DNA of 64,000 nucleotides from Planococcus soli (GCF_016881065.1 NZ_WXYN01000049.1:1-64000); one strand, 5' to 3'. Shown: positions 18,971-31,929, numbered from the stretch's first letter. The notes: generated by a model not told the origin, from the sequence alone. Numbers and translations: made by a program.

Positions 18971-19573
18971 ATGTCTCAACATTATTATTCCAAAAATCCT
19001 CAAACAAAAAGCAATCCTCGAGAATGGACAGACGTGTTGCGGGGCGAGAAGTTTCGCTTCCAGACCGATACAGGCGTTTTTAGCAAAAGTGAAGTCGATT
19101 TTGGTTCGCGTTTATTGATCGAGACATTTGAACGGGCTGAGATAGATGGGCCGGTGCTGGATGTTGGCTGCGGCTACGGACCTATCGGGATGGCAGTTGC
19201 AAAAGCATTTCCTCAAAATCAAGTGCATATGGTCGACGTTAATACACGAGCCATTGAACTGGCAAAAACGAACGTTGAAAAAAATAATGTCACGAATGTC
19301 CAGATTTACGAAAGTGATGGCTTAAGCGCTGTTGAAGCAACGGATTTTTCTGCAATTTTAACAAACCCGCCGATCAGGGCAGGCAAAGAAACCATTTTTC
19401 GTTTTTATGAAGAAGCTGCTGAAAAGTTAGCGGATGGTGGATCGTTGTGGGTGGTTATTCAGAAAAAGCAGGGTGCTCCTTCAACGCAAGTGAAACTGGA
19501 AGAGCTTTTCGGAGAAGTCAGAGTGGTCGATAAGAAGAAAGGTTACTTTATTTTTGAGGCCAGAAAAGTTTGA
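18971..19573 (+). CDS. Class I SAM-dependent methyltransferase, YbxB/RsmC-like
   Basis: The 200-residue protein has an AdoMet-binding motif I (VLDVGCGYGPIG) and the NPPI catalytic-type motif (LTNPPIRAGK) typical of small-ribosomal-subunit N2-guanine methyltransferases such as RsmC. The target is not experimentally clear for the Gram-positive YbxB group; an rRNA guanine is the likely substrate by family. It sits between rplL and rpoB exactly as ybxB does in Bacillus and has its own AAGGAGG site. Confidence 0.85.
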   Translation: MSQHYYSKNPQTKSNPREWTDVLRGEKFRFQTDTGVFSKSEVDFGSRLLIETFERAEIDGPVLDVGCGYGPIGMAVAKAFPQNQVHMVDVNTRAIELAKTNVEKNNVTNVQIYESDGLSAVEATDFSAILTNPPIRAGKETIFRFYEEAAEKLADGGSLWVVIQKKQGAPSTQVKLEELFGEVRVVDKKKGYFIFEARKV

Positions 19574-19574
19574 C

Positions 19575-19601
19575 TTGACAAAACGGCTGTGTTATTATAA
19601 T
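19575..19601 (+). promoter_or_regulatory. Promoter of rpoB-rpoC
   Basis: TTGACA at 19575-19580 and consensus TATAAT at 19596-19601 are 15 bases apart. An overlapping TTGACT at 19570 gives 20 bases, so the exact -35 is uncertain. It begins at the methyltransferase stop codon. Confidence 0.7.
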
Positions 19602-19681
19602 GAAATGCAAAATTTATTATTTTGAGGTCGTTTGCCCTTTTTCGGGCTTGGCATGGCGACAGATCTAATCACGTGTAAACC

Positions 19682-19721
19682 GAAAATGAGCTAATCTTTA
19701 GTCTCGTTTTCTTTTTGTCTT
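19682..19721 (+). terminator. Attenuator-like hairpin in the rpoB leader
   Basis: GAAAATGAG pairs with CTCGTTTTC, extended by CTAA/TTAG around TCT with a single T bulge, then TTTTTGTCTTTT. It lies about 70 bases before the rpoB start, within the 216-base untranslated leader. Confidence 0.65.
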
Positions 19722-19789
19722 TTCGATATCATACACTATTTTGTAGAAATCGCAAAGACCTATAATCGTTTTATTGAGGGGTGAATAAG

Positions 19790-22700
19790 TTGGTAGGTCA
19801 ACTAGTTCAGTACGGTCAACATCGTCAACGCAGAAGTTTTTCGAGAATCAGTGAAGTGCTGGATCTTCCGAACTTGATTGAAATTCAATCATCATCTTAC
19901 GAATGGTTCCTTGAAGAAGGGCTTCGTGAAATGTTCCGGGATATCTCACCGATTGAAGATTTCACAGGAAATCTATCACTCGAGTTTGTTGATTACAGTC
20001 TCGCGGAACCGAAGTATCCAGTCGATGAATCGAAAGAGCGTGACGTAACTTATGCGGCACCATTGCGCGTTAAAGTACGTCTGCACAACAAAGAAACGGA
20101 TGAAGTGAAAGAACAGGATGTCTTCATGGGAGATTTCCCATTAATGACAGAAACGGGTACTTTCGTCATCAACGGCGCAGAACGCGTTATCGTTTCTCAA
20201 TTGGTTCGTTCGCCAAGTGTTTATTTCCATGACAAGACAGATAAAAATGGTAAAAAAGGCTTCGGAGCAACTGTTATTCCAAACCGTGGAGCATGGCTGG
20301 AATATGAAACAGATGCGAAAGATGTCGTGTACGTCAGAATTGACCGCACGCGTAAATTGCCGGTAACGGTTCTTTTAAGAGCGCTTGGCTTCGGATCTGA
20401 CCAGGAAATCATCGATTTGCTTGGAGATAACGAATTCCTTCAGAATACGCTTGAAAAAGATAACACAGAGAGCACAGAAAAAGCGCTTCTTGAAATTTAT
20501 GAACGCTTGCGCCCTGGTGAGCCGCCAACAGTTGAAAGCGCGAAGAGCTTATTGTATTCACGTTTCTTCGACCCAAAACGCTATGACCTGGCAAATGTCG
20601 GCCGTTACAAAATGAACAAAAAGCTTCATATTAAGAACCGTCTTTTCAATCAGACGATCGCTGAAACACTGGCTGATCCTGAAACAGGCGAAATTCTAGT
20701 TGAAGCTGGCACATTGATTGACCGTCGTGTACTTGATCGCTTGATTCCGAACTTGGAAAATGGAGTTGGTTTCCATACTGTTTCCCAAGTGGGCGGTGTC
20801 CTGGAAGGCGAAGTTACCTTGCAGTCGATCAAAATCTACGCACCGAACAATGAAGACCAAAAAGAAATTACTGTCATCAGCAACGCTTATATAGAAGATA
20901 AAATCAAGCACGTAACACCGGCTGATATTATTTCTTCTATTAGTTACTTCTTTAACCTTCTTTATGGTGTCGGAAACACGGATGATATCGATCATCTTGG
21001 TAACCGTCGCCTGCGTTCAGTAGGTGAACTGCTGCAAAACCAATTCCGTATCGGTTTATCCCGTATGGAGCGCGTGGTTCGCGAGCGTATGTCCATCAAT
21101 GATACGCAGGCAATCGTTCCTCAGCAATTGATCAATATCCGTCCGGTTATTGCATCGATTAAAGAGTTTTTCGGCAGCTCTCAGCTTTCCCAGTTTATGG
21201 ATCAAACCAATCCATTAGCTGAATTGACGCACAAACGCCGTCTATCGGCGCTTGGGCCCGGTGGTTTAACGCGTGAACGCGCAGGCTTTGAAGTACGTGA
21301 CGTTCACTATTCCCACTATGGCCGCATGTGTCCGATTGAAACGCCTGAGGGCCCGAACATTGGCTTGATCAACACTCTCTCAACATTTGCGAAAGTGAAT
21401 AAGTTTGGTTTCATTGAAACTCCTTATCGCCGCGTAGATGGTGAATCTGGCGTAGTGACAGAGCATATTGATTACTTGACTGCTGATGAAGAAGATAACT
21501 ATGTAGTGGCTCAGGCCAATTCGAAGCTGAATGACGATGGTTCATTTGTCGAAGAAGGCGTTGTTGCACGTTTCCGTGGTGAAAACACCGTTTACAAGCG
21601 CGGCAATATCGATTACATGGATGTTTCTCCGAAGCAAGTTGTTTCTGTAGCAACAGCTTGTATTCCGTTCCTTGAAAACGATGACTCCAACCGAGCATTG
21701 ATGGGAGCGAACATGCAGCGTCAAGCGGTTCCATTGTTAAATCCTGAAGCACCTTTTGTAGGAACTGGTATGGAGCACTTGGCAGCACGCGATTCTGGTG
21801 CAGCTGTAGTATCAAAAAATGATGGTATTGTGGAATATGTGGAAGCTAAAGAAATTTCAGTCCGCCGCATTGAAGTTGTGGATGGCAATGAAGTCAGAGG
21901 CGACCTTGACACATACAGATTGCAAAAATTCGTCCGTTCTAACCAAGGGACGAGTTATAACCAGCGCCCTATTGTTAAAGTCGGAGACCGTGTTTCGAGA
22001 CGTGACATCTTAGCTGACGGACCTTCAATGGAACGTGGAGAGATGGCATTAGGAAGAAACGTATTGGTTGCCTTCATGACTTGGGATGGCTTTAACTATG
22101 AAGATGCGATCATCATGAGTGAACGCTTAGTGAAAGACGACGTCTACACTTCTGTTCATATCGAAGAGTACGAATCCGATTCACGCGATACGAAACTTGG
22201 GCCGGAAGAAATTACGCGCGATATCCCGAACGTTGGAGAAGACGCATTGCGTAACTTGGACGACCGAGGAATTATCCGTGTCGGTGCTGAAGTAAAAGAT
22301 GGAGATATTCTAGTTGGTAAAGTAACTCCTAAAGGTGTTACGGAATTGACTGCTGAAGAACGTCTGCTTCATGCAATTTTCGGCGAAAAAGCACGTGAAG
22401 TGCGCGATACTTCATTGCGGGTGCCTCACGGTGCTGGCGGTATTGTATTGGACGTTAAAATCTTCAACCGTGAAGATGGAGACGAACTGCCACCGGGTGT
22501 AAACCAGTTGGTACGTGCATATATCGTTCAGAAACGTAAAATTTCTGTCGGCGATAAAATGGCTGGACGCCACGGAAACAAAGGTGTTATCTCAAGAATT
22601 TTACCTGAAGAAGATATGCCATTCATGCCAGACGGCACACCGGTCGACATCATGTTGAACCCACTTGGTGTACCATCCCGTATGAATATCGGTCAGGTAC

Positions 22701-23344
22701 TTGAGCTGCATCTTGGAATGGCTTCCCGTTCACTTGGAATTCATATGGCTTCATCAGTATTTGATGGAGCGAATGAAGAAGATGTTTTGGAAACTATGGA
22801 AGAGTCAGGTATGCCACGCGATGGTAAAACGATTCTTTATGACGGCCGTTCTGGTGAAGCATTCGATAACCGTGTGTCAGTAGGAATCATGTACATGATC
22901 AAACTTGCCCACATGGTCGATGATAAATTACACGCCCGTTCAACTGGACCTTACTCATTGGTTACACAACAGCCGTTGGGTGGTAAAGCACAATTCGGCG
23001 GACAGCGTTTTGGTGAGATGGAAGTATGGGCACTTGAAGCATACGGTGCTGCACATACATTACAAGAGATCCTAACGGTGAAGTCGGATGATGTAGTCGG
23101 ACGCGTGAAAACCTATGAAGCAATTGTCAAAGGTGAAAGTGTACCGGAGCCAAGTGTGCCGGAATCATTTAAAGTTTTGATCAAAGAGCTTCAAAGTTTA
23201 GGTATGGACGTTAAGATGTTAACGATTGATGATGAAGAAATTGAATTGCGCGATTTGGATGAAGAAGAAGATCTTCAGCCTGCTGATTCATTGAATATCC
23301 TGCCGATTGCAGATGCAGAAGCACCGGTCGGAACAATTGATTAA
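19790..23344 (+). CDS. rpoB: DNA-directed RNA polymerase subunit beta
   Basis: The 1184-residue beta subunit. The TTG at 19790, seven bases after GAGGGGTG, aligns with the TTG start of B. subtilis; the in-frame GTG at 19781 lies inside the binding site. The rifampicin region (about residues 460-490, core [13 protein letters not shown] and [12 protein letters not shown]) has wild-type residues, so no rifampicin-resistance allele is seen. The C-terminal clamp segment [24 protein letters not shown] is intact. The acidic tail is shorter than in B. subtilis. Confidence 0.98.
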   Translation: MVGQLVQYGQHRQRRSFSRISEVLDLPNLIEIQSSSYEWFLEEGLREMFRDISPIEDFTGNLSLEFVDYSLAEPKYPVDESKERDVTYAAPLRVKVRLHNKETDEVKEQDVFMGDFPLMTETGTFVINGAERVIVSQLVRSPSVYFHDKTDKNGKKGFGATVIPNRGAWLEYETDAKDVVYVRIDRTRKLPVTVLLRALGFGSDQEIIDLLGDNEFLQNTLEKDNTESTEKALLEIYERLRPGEPPTVESAKSLLYSRFFDPKRYDLANVGRYKMNKKLHIKNRLFNQTIAETLADPETGEILVEAGTLIDRRVLDRLIPNLENGVGFHTVSQVGGVLEGEVTLQSIKIYAPNNEDQKEITVISNAYIEDKIKHVTPADIISSISYFFNLLYGVGNTDDIDHLGNRRLRSVGELLQNQFRIGLSRMERVVRERMSINDTQAIVPQQLINIRPVIASIKEFFGSSQLSQFMDQTNPLAELTHKRRLSALGPGGLTRERAGFEVRDVHYSHYGRMCPIETPEGPNIGLINTLSTFAKVNKFGFIETPYRRVDGESGVVTEHIDYLTADEEDNYVVAQANSKLNDDGSFVEEGVVARFRGENTVYKRGNIDYMDVSPKQVVSVATACIPFLENDDSNRALMGANMQRQAVPLLNPEAPFVGTGMEHLAARDSGAAVVSKNDGIVEYVEAKEISVRRIEVVDGNEVRGDLDTYRLQKFVRSNQGTSYNQRPIVKVGDRVSRRDILADGPSMERGEMALGRNVLVAFMTWDGFNYEDAIIMSERLVKDDVYTSVHIEEYESDSRDTKLGPEEITRDIPNVGEDALRNLDDRGIIRVGAEVKDGDILVGKVTPKGVTELTAEERLLHAIFGEKAREVRDTSLRVPHGAGGIVLDVKIFNREDGDELPPGVNQLVRAYIVQKRKISVGDKMAGRHGNKGVISRILPEEDMPFMPDGTPVDIMLNPLGVPSRMNIGQVLELHLGMASRSLGIHMASSVFDGANEEDVLETMEESGMPRDGKTILYDGRSGEAFDNRVSVGIMYMIKLAHMVDDKLHARSTGPYSLVTQQPLGGKAQFGGQRFGEMEVWALEAYGAAHTLQEILTVKSDDVVGRVKTYEAIVKGESVPEPSVPESFKVLIKELQSLGMDVKMLTIDDEEIELRDLDEEEDLQPADSLNILPIADAEAPVGTID

Positions 23345-23451
23345 TAACCATTGGATTCGAACGGCTCTAACCGGCCGTTCTCCATTTATTCACTTAGCCA
23401 TTACCGAGGAAGAGCCGTACAGAAACTCGAGACAAAAGGGAGGTAGGCTCC

Positions 23452-26400
23452 TTGATAGATGTTAATAATTTTGAGTATATGAAAATCGGATTAGCGTCAC
23501 CCGATAAAATTCGCTCATGGTCTTATGGAGAAGTCAAAAAGCCAGAAACAATCAATTACCGTACACTGAAACCTGAAAAAGATGGTTTGTTCTGTGAACG
23601 TATTTTCGGTCCTACAAAAGACTGGGAATGCCATTGTGGTAAATACAAGCGTGTCCGTTATAAAGGCGTTGTTTGCGATCGCTGTGGCGTTGAAGTCACG
23701 CGTTCTAAAGTTCGCCGCGAACGCATGGGGCATATTGAATTAGCAGCTCCTGTTTCGCACATCTGGTATTTCAAAGGAATTCCGAGCCGTATGGGACTTA
23801 TCCTGGATATGTCTCCACGCTCACTTGAAGAAGTGATTTACTTTGCTTCTTATGTAGTAATCGATCCTGCGGATACACCGCTTGAAAAGAAACAGCTTCT
23901 TTCTGAAAAAGAATACCGTGCGTACCGTGATAAGTTTGGCAAGAAATTCCAAGCTGCCATGGGTGCTGAAGCAATAAAACGCCTATTGCAGGAAATCGAC
24001 CTTGAGCGCGAAACGGATTCCCTAAAAGAAGAGTTGAAAACAGCTCAAGGCCAACGCCGCACTCGTGCAATCAAACGCCTTGAAGTGGTTGAGTCATTCC
24101 GTAATTCAGGAAACAATCCTGACTGGATGATCCTTGATGTACTTCCTGTTATTCCACCTGAACTTCGCCCGATGGTTCAATTAGATGGCGGCCGCTTTGC
24201 GACTTCTGATTTAAATGACCTTTATCGCCGCGTAATCAACCGGAACAACCGCCTGAAACGTCTGTTGGACCTTGGCGCACCAAGCATTATCGTACAAAAC
24301 GAAAAACGCATGCTTCAAGAAGCTGTTGATGCGTTGATCGATAACGGCCGCCGCGGTCGTCCGGTCACAGGACCTGGTAACCGTCCATTGAAATCTCTTT
24401 CTCATATGCTGAAAGGGAAACAAGGACGTTTCCGTCAGAATCTTCTTGGTAAACGAGTTGATTACTCAGGCCGTTCCGTTATCGTAGTTGGACCTAACCT
24501 GAAAATGTATCAATGTGGTTTGCCGAAAGGTATGGCAATCGAATTGTTTAAGCCGTTCGTTATGAAAGAATTGGTTGAACGTGGATTGGCCCACAACATC
24601 AAGAGCGCAAAACGCAAAATCGAACGTCTTCATTCTGAAGTTTGGGATGTACTGGAAGATGTTATCAAGGAGCACCCGGTTCTATTGAACCGAGCACCAA
24701 CACTTCACAGACTGGGTATCCAGGCATTTGAACCGACACTAGTTGAAGGTAAAGCAATCCGTCTTCATCCGCTTGTATGTACTGCATACAATGCCGATTT
24801 CGATGGTGACCAAATGGCTGTTCACGTACCTTTATCATCCGAAGCACAAGCAGAAGCAAGATTATTGATGCTTGCGGCTCAAAACATTTTGAATCCAAAA
24901 GACGGAAAACCTGTTGTAACACCATCTCAGGATATGGTTCTAGGGAACTATTACTTAACGCTTGAGCGCAAAGGTGCTACAGGAGAAGGCGCGACTTTCT
25001 CAGGACCTGAAGAAGTCATGATCGCTTATCAAACAGGCCATGTGCACTTGCATACTCGTATTGCAATTCAAGCTGGAGCCGTCAATAACCCGACGTTCAC
25101 AGAAGAACAAAACAAAATGCTTTTATTGACAACTGTCGGTAAAATTATTTTCAATGAAATTCTGCCGAAGTCATTCCCATATATCAATGAACCAACTGAT
25201 TACAATTTGCAGGTAGAAACTCCAGCGAAATATTTCGTCGCTACAACGACTGATATTCGCAAGCATATTGAAGAAGCGGAACTTGTGACACCGTTCAAGA
25301 AGAAAATTCTTGGGGAAATCATTGCGGAAGTATTCAAACGTTTCCATATTACGGAAACTTCTAAAATGCTTGATCGCATGAAGAGCCTTGGATTCAAATA
25401 TTCGACACAAGCCGGCATCACTGTTGGTGTGGCGGATATCGTAGTTCTTCCGGATAAGGGAGAGATACTGGTCGATGCACAAGCAAACGTAGACAAAGTT
25501 ATGCAGCAATTCCGTCGCGGATTGATTACAGAAGAAGAGCGATATGCACGTGTCATTTCATATTGGAGCAGTGCTAAAGATATCATTCAGAGCAAACTGA
25601 TGGCATCTCTTGATAACTTGAATCCAATCTTTATGATGAGTGATTCCGGAGCACGTGGTAATGCATCCAACTTTACACAGCTTGCTGGTATGCGCGGACT
25701 CATGGCCAACCCGGCTGGGCGCATTATTGAACTTCCGATTAAATCTTCTTTCCGTGAAGGATTGACCGTACTTGAATACTTCATCTCTACTCACGGTGCT
25801 CGTAAAGGCCTTGCCGATACAGCACTTAAAACAGCCGATTCTGGTTACTTGACTCGTCGTCTCGTAGATGTTGCACAAGATGCAATTGTCCGCGAAAATG
25901 ACTGCGGCACTGACAGAGGCCTGCTGGTAGGGGCGTTGATGGAAGGCACAGAAGTGATTGAAGAGCTTGATGAGCGTATCGTTGGCCGTCATGCTAAGAA
26001 AACTATCCGCCATCCGGAAACAAAAGAAATAATTGTAGCGAAAGATGAATTGATTACACAAGATTTGACTCGCCTCATTCTTGAAGCGGGCATCAAAGAA
26101 GTAACAATTCGTTCTGCGTTTACATGTAATACAAAACACGGCGTTTGTAAGAAATGCTACGGTACGAACTTGGCAACTGGAGACGAAGTTGAAGTGGGCG
26201 AAGCAGTAGGTATTATTGCGGCTCAATCAATCGGTGAACCAGGAACTCAGCTTACGATGCGTACATTCCATACAGGCGGGGTTGCAGGAGACGATATTAC
26301 TCAAGGTCTTCCGCGTATCCAGGAAATATTTGAATCGCGTAATCCGAAAGGCCAGGCAGTTATTTCTGAAATTACAGGTACAGTTACTGAAATTGATGAA

Positions 26401-27057
26401 ATTCGCGAAGGTCAGAAAGAAGTAACGATTCAAGGAGATGTTGAAACACGTAAATATCTAGCTCCATACAATGCGCGCATCAAGGTTCAAGTTGATGATG
26501 CCATCGTTCGCGGCGAAGTATTGACGGATGGTTCAATCGATCCGAAACAATTACTTCAAGTAAAAGATGTTCAAGCTGTTCAAGTGTATCTATTGAAAGA
26601 AGTTCAGAAAGTATACCGTATGCAAGGGGTAGAAATTGGCGATAAGCACGTAGAAGTTATGGTTCGTCAAATGTTCCGTAAAGTCCGTGTCATTGAAGCC
26701 GGAGACACTGAATTGCTTCCAGGTTCACTTTTGGATATTCACCAATTTACTGAAGCCAACGTCAAAGCGGTGCTGGAAGGCAACTTGCCAGCAACAAGCC
26801 GTCCTGTCATTCTAGGGATTACGAAAGCTTCACTTGAAACAGAATCATTCCTATCAGCCGCGTCATTCCAGGAAACGACTCGCGTCCTAACCGATGCAGC
26901 GATCAAAGGAAAACGTGATGAGCTTCTAGGATTGAAAGAGAATGTCATTATCGGTAAACTTGTTCCAGCCGGAACAGGAATGCAGCGTTACCGTCAAATT
27001 AAGATTGCTCAAAGTGAAAAAGCAGCGAAGCAGGAAATTGTCGGTACAGAGTCATAA
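23452..27057 (+). CDS. rpoC: DNA-directed RNA polymerase subunit beta'
   Basis: The 1201-residue beta' subunit. An N-terminal zinc-binding region (CHCG and CDRCG pairs near residues 60-80) precedes the active site NADFDGDQM with catalytic D449, D451 and D453. A second zinc site appears as [13 protein letters not shown] in the C-terminal half. The TTG start at 23452 after GGGAGGTAGG matches B. subtilis ([21 protein letters not shown]-like start). A 107-base gap with a small hairpin separates it from rpoB. Confidence 0.98.
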   Translation: MIDVNNFEYMKIGLASPDKIRSWSYGEVKKPETINYRTLKPEKDGLFCERIFGPTKDWECHCGKYKRVRYKGVVCDRCGVEVTRSKVRRERMGHIELAAPVSHIWYFKGIPSRMGLILDMSPRSLEEVIYFASYVVIDPADTPLEKKQLLSEKEYRAYRDKFGKKFQAAMGAEAIKRLLQEIDLERETDSLKEELKTAQGQRRTRAIKRLEVVESFRNSGNNPDWMILDVLPVIPPELRPMVQLDGGRFATSDLNDLYRRVINRNNRLKRLLDLGAPSIIVQNEKRMLQEAVDALIDNGRRGRPVTGPGNRPLKSLSHMLKGKQGRFRQNLLGKRVDYSGRSVIVVGPNLKMYQCGLPKGMAIELFKPFVMKELVERGLAHNIKSAKRKIERLHSEVWDVLEDVIKEHPVLLNRAPTLHRLGIQAFEPTLVEGKAIRLHPLVCTAYNADFDGDQMAVHVPLSSEAQAEARLLMLAAQNILNPKDGKPVVTPSQDMVLGNYYLTLERKGATGEGATFSGPEEVMIAYQTGHVHLHTRIAIQAGAVNNPTFTEEQNKMLLLTTVGKIIFNEILPKSFPYINEPTDYNLQVETPAKYFVATTTDIRKHIEEAELVTPFKKKILGEIIAEVFKRFHITETSKMLDRMKSLGFKYSTQAGITVGVADIVVLPDKGEILVDAQANVDKVMQQFRRGLITEEERYARVISYWSSAKDIIQSKLMASLDNLNPIFMMSDSGARGNASNFTQLAGMRGLMANPAGRIIELPIKSSFREGLTVLEYFISTHGARKGLADTALKTADSGYLTRRLVDVAQDAIVRENDCGTDRGLLVGALMEGTEVIEELDERIVGRHAKKTIRHPETKEIIVAKDELITQDLTRLILEAGIKEVTIRSAFTCNTKHGVCKKCYGTNLATGDEVEVGEAVGIIAAQSIGEPGTQLTMRTFHTGGVAGDDITQGLPRIQEIFESRNPKGQAVISEITGTVTEIDEIREGQKEVTIQGDVETRKYLAPYNARIKVQVDDAIVRGEVLTDGSIDPKQLLQVKDVQAVQVYLLKEVQKVYRMQGVEIGDKHVEVMVRQMFRKVRVIEAGDTELLPGSLLDIHQFTEANVKAVLEGNLPATSRPVILGITKASLETESFLSAASFQETTRVLTDAAIKGKRDELLGLKENVIIGKLVPAGTGMQRYRQIKIAQSEKAAKQEIVGTES

Positions 27058-27071
27058 GATAGTTTTTGGAT

Positions 27072-27106
27072 TCCGGGGGAGCTACTGACAGTCTCCCGGG
27101 ATTTTT
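27072..27106 (+). terminator. Terminator after rpoC
   Basis: GGGAG/CTCCC and TCC/GGA helices with a small internal loop form one hairpin around CTACTGACAGT, followed by five T residues. Confidence 0.75.
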
Positions 27107-27116
27107 AAGAATTCAG

Positions 27117-27145
27117 TTGACAGTATTGTCATAGAATGATAATAT
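27117..27145 (+). promoter_or_regulatory. Promoter of the str cluster (ybxF-rpsL-rpsG-fusA)
   Basis: Consensus TTGACA at 27117-27122, 17-base spacer, TAATAT at 27140-27145 with TGA in front (extended -10). Confidence 0.8.
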
Positions 27146-27191
27146 GTTGAGGGTTGATGGTTAACGGTCTGACACTTTGGAGGATATGCAA

Positions 27192-27440
27192 ATGTCTAAT
27201 GAAAAAGTAAAACAGGCGAATGAAATAATCATCGGTACAAAGCAGACAGTAAAAGCATTAAAAAGCGGCATTGTCCAAGAGATAATAGTGGCAAAAGACG
27301 CGGACGATCGAATGACCGAACAGATTATCCAACTAGCCTTAGAAAAAGGTATTCGGATCGAGTTTGCAGATTCACGATTGAAGCTTGGCAAAGCATATGG
27401 CATTAATGTCGGTGCAGCTGCTGTGGCTATTACTGGATAA
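27192..27440 (+). CDS. ybxF: L7Ae-family RNA-binding protein YbxF
   Basis: An 82-residue L7Ae/L30e-fold protein. Relatives bind kink-turn RNA; the cellular target is not firmly established. The diagnostic [22 protein letters not shown]-like IIVAKDAD and [16 protein letters not shown] segments are all present. I use ATG 27192, eight bases after GGAGG; the upstream in-frame TTG and ATG would overlap the binding site. It heads the str cluster, as in Bacillus. Confidence 0.9.
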   Translation: MSNEKVKQANEIIIGTKQTVKALKSGIVQEIIVAKDADDRMTEQIIQLALEKGIRIEFADSRLKLGKAYGINVGAAAVAITG

Positions 27441-27538
27441 CAGTTTTTGTGTAAAACACAAAGACTTTGTTTTTTACCCAAAAATGAACCACCTGGATAT
27501 GTGGTATTAGAACACCTTTTGAGAGGAGGAAAAAATCG

Positions 27539-27958
27539 ATGCCTACAATTAACCAATTAGTTAACAAGCCTCGTAAACCAAAGAGCACGAAATCAGGTTC
27601 ACCAGCGCTAAACAAAGGGTACAACAGCTTTAAAAAGTCTCAAACTAACGTGACATCACCACAAAAACGTGGAGTATGTACTCGTGTTGGTACGATGACA
27701 CCAAAAAAACCAAACTCGGCATTGCGTAAATATGCTCGTGTACGGTTGACTAACCAAATCGAGGTTAATGCTTACATCCCTGGAGAAGGTCACAACCTTC
27801 AAGAGCACAGTGTAGTTCTTCTTCGCGGCGGACGCGTAAAAGATTTACCGGGTGTGCGTTACCATATCGTACGTGGAGCACTTGATACAGCTGGAGTAAA
27901 CGGCCGTATGCAAAGCCGTTCTAAATACGGAACTAAACGTCCTAAAGTAAAAAAATAA
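27539..27958 (+). CDS. rpsL: 30S ribosomal protein S12
   Basis: S12 lines the decoding centre. The 139-residue protein keeps the [11 protein letters not shown] loop and K101 in [10 protein letters not shown], the positions where streptomycin-resistance changes occur, both wild type. GAGGAGG precedes the start. It is followed by rpsG after 44 bases. Confidence 0.97.
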   Translation: MPTINQLVNKPRKPKSTKSGSPALNKGYNSFKKSQTNVTSPQKRGVCTRVGTMTPKKPNSALRKYARVRLTNQIEVNAYIPGEGHNLQEHSVVLLRGGRVKDLPGVRYHIVRGALDTAGVNGRMQSRSKYGTKRPKVKK

Positions 27959-27966
27959 TAAATTAA

Positions 27967-28473
<507 letters not shown>

Positions 28474-28527
28474 TTTCTTTCGAGATGTTCTTAACATCTT
28501 AATCCGAAACGGAAGGAGAAAAACAAC

Positions 28528-30606
28528 ATGGCTAGAGAGTTCTCCTTAGACAAAACACGTAATATCGGGATCATGGCACACATTGATGCTGGTAAAACGA
28601 CTACTACGGAGCGTATTTTATACTACACTGGTAGAATCCACAAAATTGGTGAAACGCATGAAGGTGCTTCTCAAATGGACTGGATGGAGCAAGAGCAGGA
28701 ACGTGGAATTACAATCACATCTGCTGCTACAACTGCTTCATGGAAAAACCACCGTGTTAACATTATCGATACTCCAGGACACGTAGACTTCACGGTTGAA
28801 GTTGAACGTTCATTGCGCGTACTTGATGGAGCTGTTACGGTTCTTGATGCTCAATCAGGTGTTGAGCCTCAAACTGAAACAGTTTGGCGTCAAGCTACAA
28901 CATACGGCGTTCCACGTATCGTATTCATCAACAAAATGGATAAAATCGGTGCTGATTTCCTTTATTCTGTAGGCACTTTGCATGATCGCCTACAAGCTAA
29001 TGCTCACCCGATCCAATTGCCAATCGGCGCAGAAGATGAGTTTTCAGCAATTATTGACCTTGTTGAAATGAACACACGCTTCTATGCAAACGATTTGGGA
29101 ACTGAAATTACAGAAGGTGAGATTCCTGAAGAGTATAAAGAGCTTGCTGAAGAGTGGCACACTAAATTAGTGGAAGCTGTTGCTGAGCTTGATGAAGACT
29201 TGATGGAAAAATACCTAGGTGGGGAAGAAATCACTACAGAAGAACTTAAAGCTGGTATCCGTAAAGGCACACTAGACGTTGAGTTTTACCCAGTGGTTTG
29301 CGGAACTGCATTTAAAAATAAAGGGGTTCAATTAATGCTTGATGCAGTAATTGATTACCTACCATCACCACTTGATGTACCGCCAATGACTGGCGTTCTT
29401 CCAGATTCGGATGAAGAAGTATTGCGTAAACCTAGCGAAGACGAGCCATTCTCAGCGCTTGCGTTTAAAGTAATGACAGATCCATATGTTGGGAAGTTGA
29501 CTTTCTTCCGTGTGTATTCTGGAACTCTTAAATCCGGTTCATATGTTCAGAACTCTTCTAAAGGCAAGCGTGAGCGCGTAGGACGTATCCTTCAAATGCA
29601 CGCAAACTCCCGTGAAGAAATTGCTGAAGTATATTGTGGAGATATTGCTGCTGCTATCGGACTTAAAGATACATCGACTGGTGATACTTTAAGCGACGAG
29701 AAACATCAGGTTATCCTTGAGCGCATGGTATTCCCAGAACCTGTTATCTCACTTTCTGTGGAACCTAAATCAAAAGCGGATCAAGACAAAATGGGTCAAG
29801 CCCTTGCGAAATTGCAAGAAGAAGATCCAACTTTCCGTGCGCACACTGACCAGGAAACTGGCCAAACAATCATCGCGGGTATGGGGGAACTTCACCTTGA
29901 TATCCTAGTTGACCGTATGCGCCGTGAGTTCAACGTAGAAGCTAACGTGGGTGCACCTCAGGTATCTTACCGTGAGACATTCCGTGAGTCTGCTAAAGTT
30001 GAAGGTAAATTCGTACGCCAATCTGGTGGACGCGGACAGTTCGGACACGTTTGGATCGAGTTCTCTCCAAACGAAGAAGGAGCAGGTTTTGAATTTGAAA
30101 ATGGTATCGTTGGTGGTGTTGTTCCACGTGAATACATCCCAGCAGTTGAAGCGGGTCTTCGTGACTCTCTAGACAACGGTGTTATCGCCGGATATCCTTT
30201 GATCGATATCAAAGCTCGTTTGTTCGACGGATCTTACCATGATGTTGACTCGAATGAGATGGCATTTAAAGTTGCTGCTTCTATGGCGCTTAAAAATGCA
30301 ATTTCAAAAGTACGTCCGGTTCTTCTTGAGCCAATTATGCGTGTTGAGGTTGTTATCCCTGAGGAATACCTTGGAGATATCATGGGTGACATTACGTCAC
30401 GCCGAGGCCGTGTAGAAGGTATGGACGCTCGCGGAAACGCGCAAGTTGTTCGTGCTATGGTACCTCTTGCAGAAATGTTCGGTTATGCGACTTCATTGCG
30501 TTCAAACACGCAAGGCCGTGGTGTGTTCTCAATGCACTTCGATCACTATGAAGAAGTACCGAAATCAATTTCTGAAGAAATTATCAAAAAAAATAAAGGT
30601 CAATAA
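28528..30606 (+). CDS. fusA: Translation elongation factor G
   Basis: EF-G drives translocation. The 692-residue protein equals B. subtilis. The G domain shows [15 protein letters not shown] (P loop), [18 protein letters not shown] and NKMDKIGAD; domains II-V follow with the GMGELHLDI motif of domain III. No premature stop or internal insertion is seen. AAGGAGAAAAAC precedes the start. Confidence 0.98.
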   Translation: MAREFSLDKTRNIGIMAHIDAGKTTTTERILYYTGRIHKIGETHEGASQMDWMEQEQERGITITSAATTASWKNHRVNIIDTPGHVDFTVEVERSLRVLDGAVTVLDAQSGVEPQTETVWRQATTYGVPRIVFINKMDKIGADFLYSVGTLHDRLQANAHPIQLPIGAEDEFSAIIDLVEMNTRFYANDLGTEITEGEIPEEYKELAEEWHTKLVEAVAELDEDLMEKYLGGEEITTEELKAGIRKGTLDVEFYPVVCGTAFKNKGVQLMLDAVIDYLPSPLDVPPMTGVLPDSDEEVLRKPSEDEPFSALAFKVMTDPYVGKLTFFRVYSGTLKSGSYVQNSSKGKRERVGRILQMHANSREEIAEVYCGDIAAAIGLKDTSTGDTLSDEKHQVILERMVFPEPVISLSVEPKSKADQDKMGQALAKLQEEDPTFRAHTDQETGQTIIAGMGELHLDILVDRMRREFNVEANVGAPQVSYRETFRESAKVEGKFVRQSGGRGQFGHVWIEFSPNEEGAGFEFENGIVGGVVPREYIPAVEAGLRDSLDNGVIAGYPLIDIKARLFDGSYHDVDSNEMAFKVAASMALKNAISKVRPVLLEPIMRVEVVIPEEYLGDIMGDITSRRGRVEGMDARGNAQVVRAMVPLAEMFGYATSLRSNTQGRGVFSMHFDHYEEVPKSISEEIIKKNKGQ

Positions 30607-30635
30607 TTGAATTTTGATCTTTAATAAAGTATAAA
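30607..30635 (+). promoter_or_regulatory. Possible tuf promoter
   Basis: TTGAAT at 30607-30612 and TATAAA at 30630-30635, 17 bases apart, begin one base after the fusA stop. Separate expression would fit the higher demand for EF-Tu than for EF-G. Confidence 0.5.
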
Positions 30636-30648
30636 TAGTTTGTATGCA

Positions 30649-30674
30649 CGGAATAATAGGGCCCTATTATTCCG
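30649..30674 (+). repeat. Perfect 11 bp inverted repeat in the fusA-tuf gap
   Basis: CGGAATAATAG and its exact complement flank GGCC. There is no T run after it, so it is not a standard terminator. It would lie near the 5' end of a tuf transcript from the promoter just upstream. Confidence 0.8.
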
Positions 30675-30720
30675 GCACTTCAAACAAACATTCACTTACA
30701 TTTTGAGGAGGATTTTTCTA

Positions 30721-31908
30721 ATGGGAAAAGCTAAATTTGATCGTTCTAAAACGCACGCGAATATTGGTACAATTGGTCACGTTGACCATGGTAAAACAAC
30801 TTTAACTGCAGCAATCGCTACAGTTCTTGCTAAAAAATCAGGCGGGGAAGCTCGTTCTTACGCTCAAATCGACAACGCACCTGAAGAAAAAGAGCGCGGT
30901 ATCACAATCAATACTTCACACGTTGAGTATGAAACTGAATCACGCCACTATGCACACGTAGATTGCCCTGGACACGCCGATTATGTTAAAAACATGATCA
31001 CTGGTGCTGCTCAAATGGACGGCGGAATCTTAGTAGTATCTGCTGCTGACGGCCCAATGCCACAAACTCGTGAGCACATTCTTCTTTCACGCCAAGTTGG
31101 TGTTCCTTACCTAGTAGTATTCATGAACAAATGCGATATGGTAGATGACGAAGAACTTCTTGAACTAGTTGAAATGGAAGTGCGCGATCTTCTATCTGAA
31201 TATGACTTCCCTGGCGATGACATTCCTGTCATCAAAGGTTCTGCTCTTAAAGCTCTTGAAGGCGAAGCAGAATGGGAAGAAAAAATCGTTGAATTGATGG
31301 ATGCAGTTGATAGCTATATCCCAACTCCACCACGTGACACTGACAAGCCATTCATGATGCCTGTTGAGGATGTATTCTCAATCACTGGCCGTGGTACGGT
31401 TGCTACTGGACGCGTTGAACGCGGACAGATCAAAATCGGTGATAACGTTGATATCATTGGTCTTACTGAAGAACCAAAATCTACTACTGTAACAGGTGTA
31501 GAAATGTTCCGTAAATTGCTTGACTATGCTGAAGCTGGCGACAACATTGGTGCACTTCTTCGCGGAGTTTCTCGTGACGACGTACAACGTGGACAAGTAT
31601 TGGCTAAACCAGGCACAATCACTCCACACACTGAGTTCAAAGCTGAAGTTTATGTTCTTTCAAAAGAAGAGGGTGGACGTCACACTCCATTCTTTACAAA
31701 CTACCGTCCACAGTTCTACTTCCGTACAACTGATGTAACTGGCGTTTGTAACCTTCCTGAAGGTGTAGAAATGGTTATGCCTGGAGATAACATCGAAATG
31801 ATCGTTTCTCTAATCTCTCCTATCGCACTTGAAGAAGGAACTAAGTTCTCTATCCGTGAGGGTGGACGTACTGTAGGCGCTGGCGTTGTTGCTACAATCA
31901 CTAAGTAA
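30721..31908 (+). CDS. tuf: Translation elongation factor Tu
   Basis: EF-Tu delivers aminoacyl-tRNA to the ribosome. The 395-residue protein has [11 protein letters not shown], the [13 protein letters not shown] switch, [12 protein letters not shown] and NKCDMVDD motifs in the G domain, then domains II and III ending [16 protein letters not shown] 30721 after GAGGAGG is used; an in-frame extension to 30640 crosses the inverted repeat. Wild-type residues are seen at common kirromycin-site segments such as GARPMPQ-like [11 protein letters not shown]. Confidence 0.98.
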   Translation: MGKAKFDRSKTHANIGTIGHVDHGKTTLTAAIATVLAKKSGGEARSYAQIDNAPEEKERGITINTSHVEYETESRHYAHVDCPGHADYVKNMITGAAQMDGGILVVSAADGPMPQTREHILLSRQVGVPYLVVFMNKCDMVDDEELLELVEMEVRDLLSEYDFPGDDIPVIKGSALKALEGEAEWEEKIVELMDAVDSYIPTPPRDTDKPFMMPVEDVFSITGRGTVATGRVERGQIKIGDNVDIIGLTEEPKSTTVTGVEMFRKLLDYAEAGDNIGALLRGVSRDDVQRGQVLAKPGTITPHTEFKAEVYVLSKEEGGRHTPFFTNYRPQFYFRTTDVTGVCNLPEGVEMVMPGDNIEMIVSLISPIALEEGTKFSIREGGRTVGAGVVATITK

Positions 31909-31929
31909 TAACTGCTGAGTGTTGATTTT

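Noticed and set aside
21170-21270. Rifampicin- or streptomycin-resistance alleles in rpoB/rpsL
   Set aside because: The resistance-determining segments in both genes carry the usual wild-type residues.
25558-26226. 222-codon minus-strand frame inside rpoC
   Set aside because: It is fully antisense to conserved rpoC codons, has no recognisable domains and is rich in Cys and Phe, as expected from reading a conserved gene backwards.
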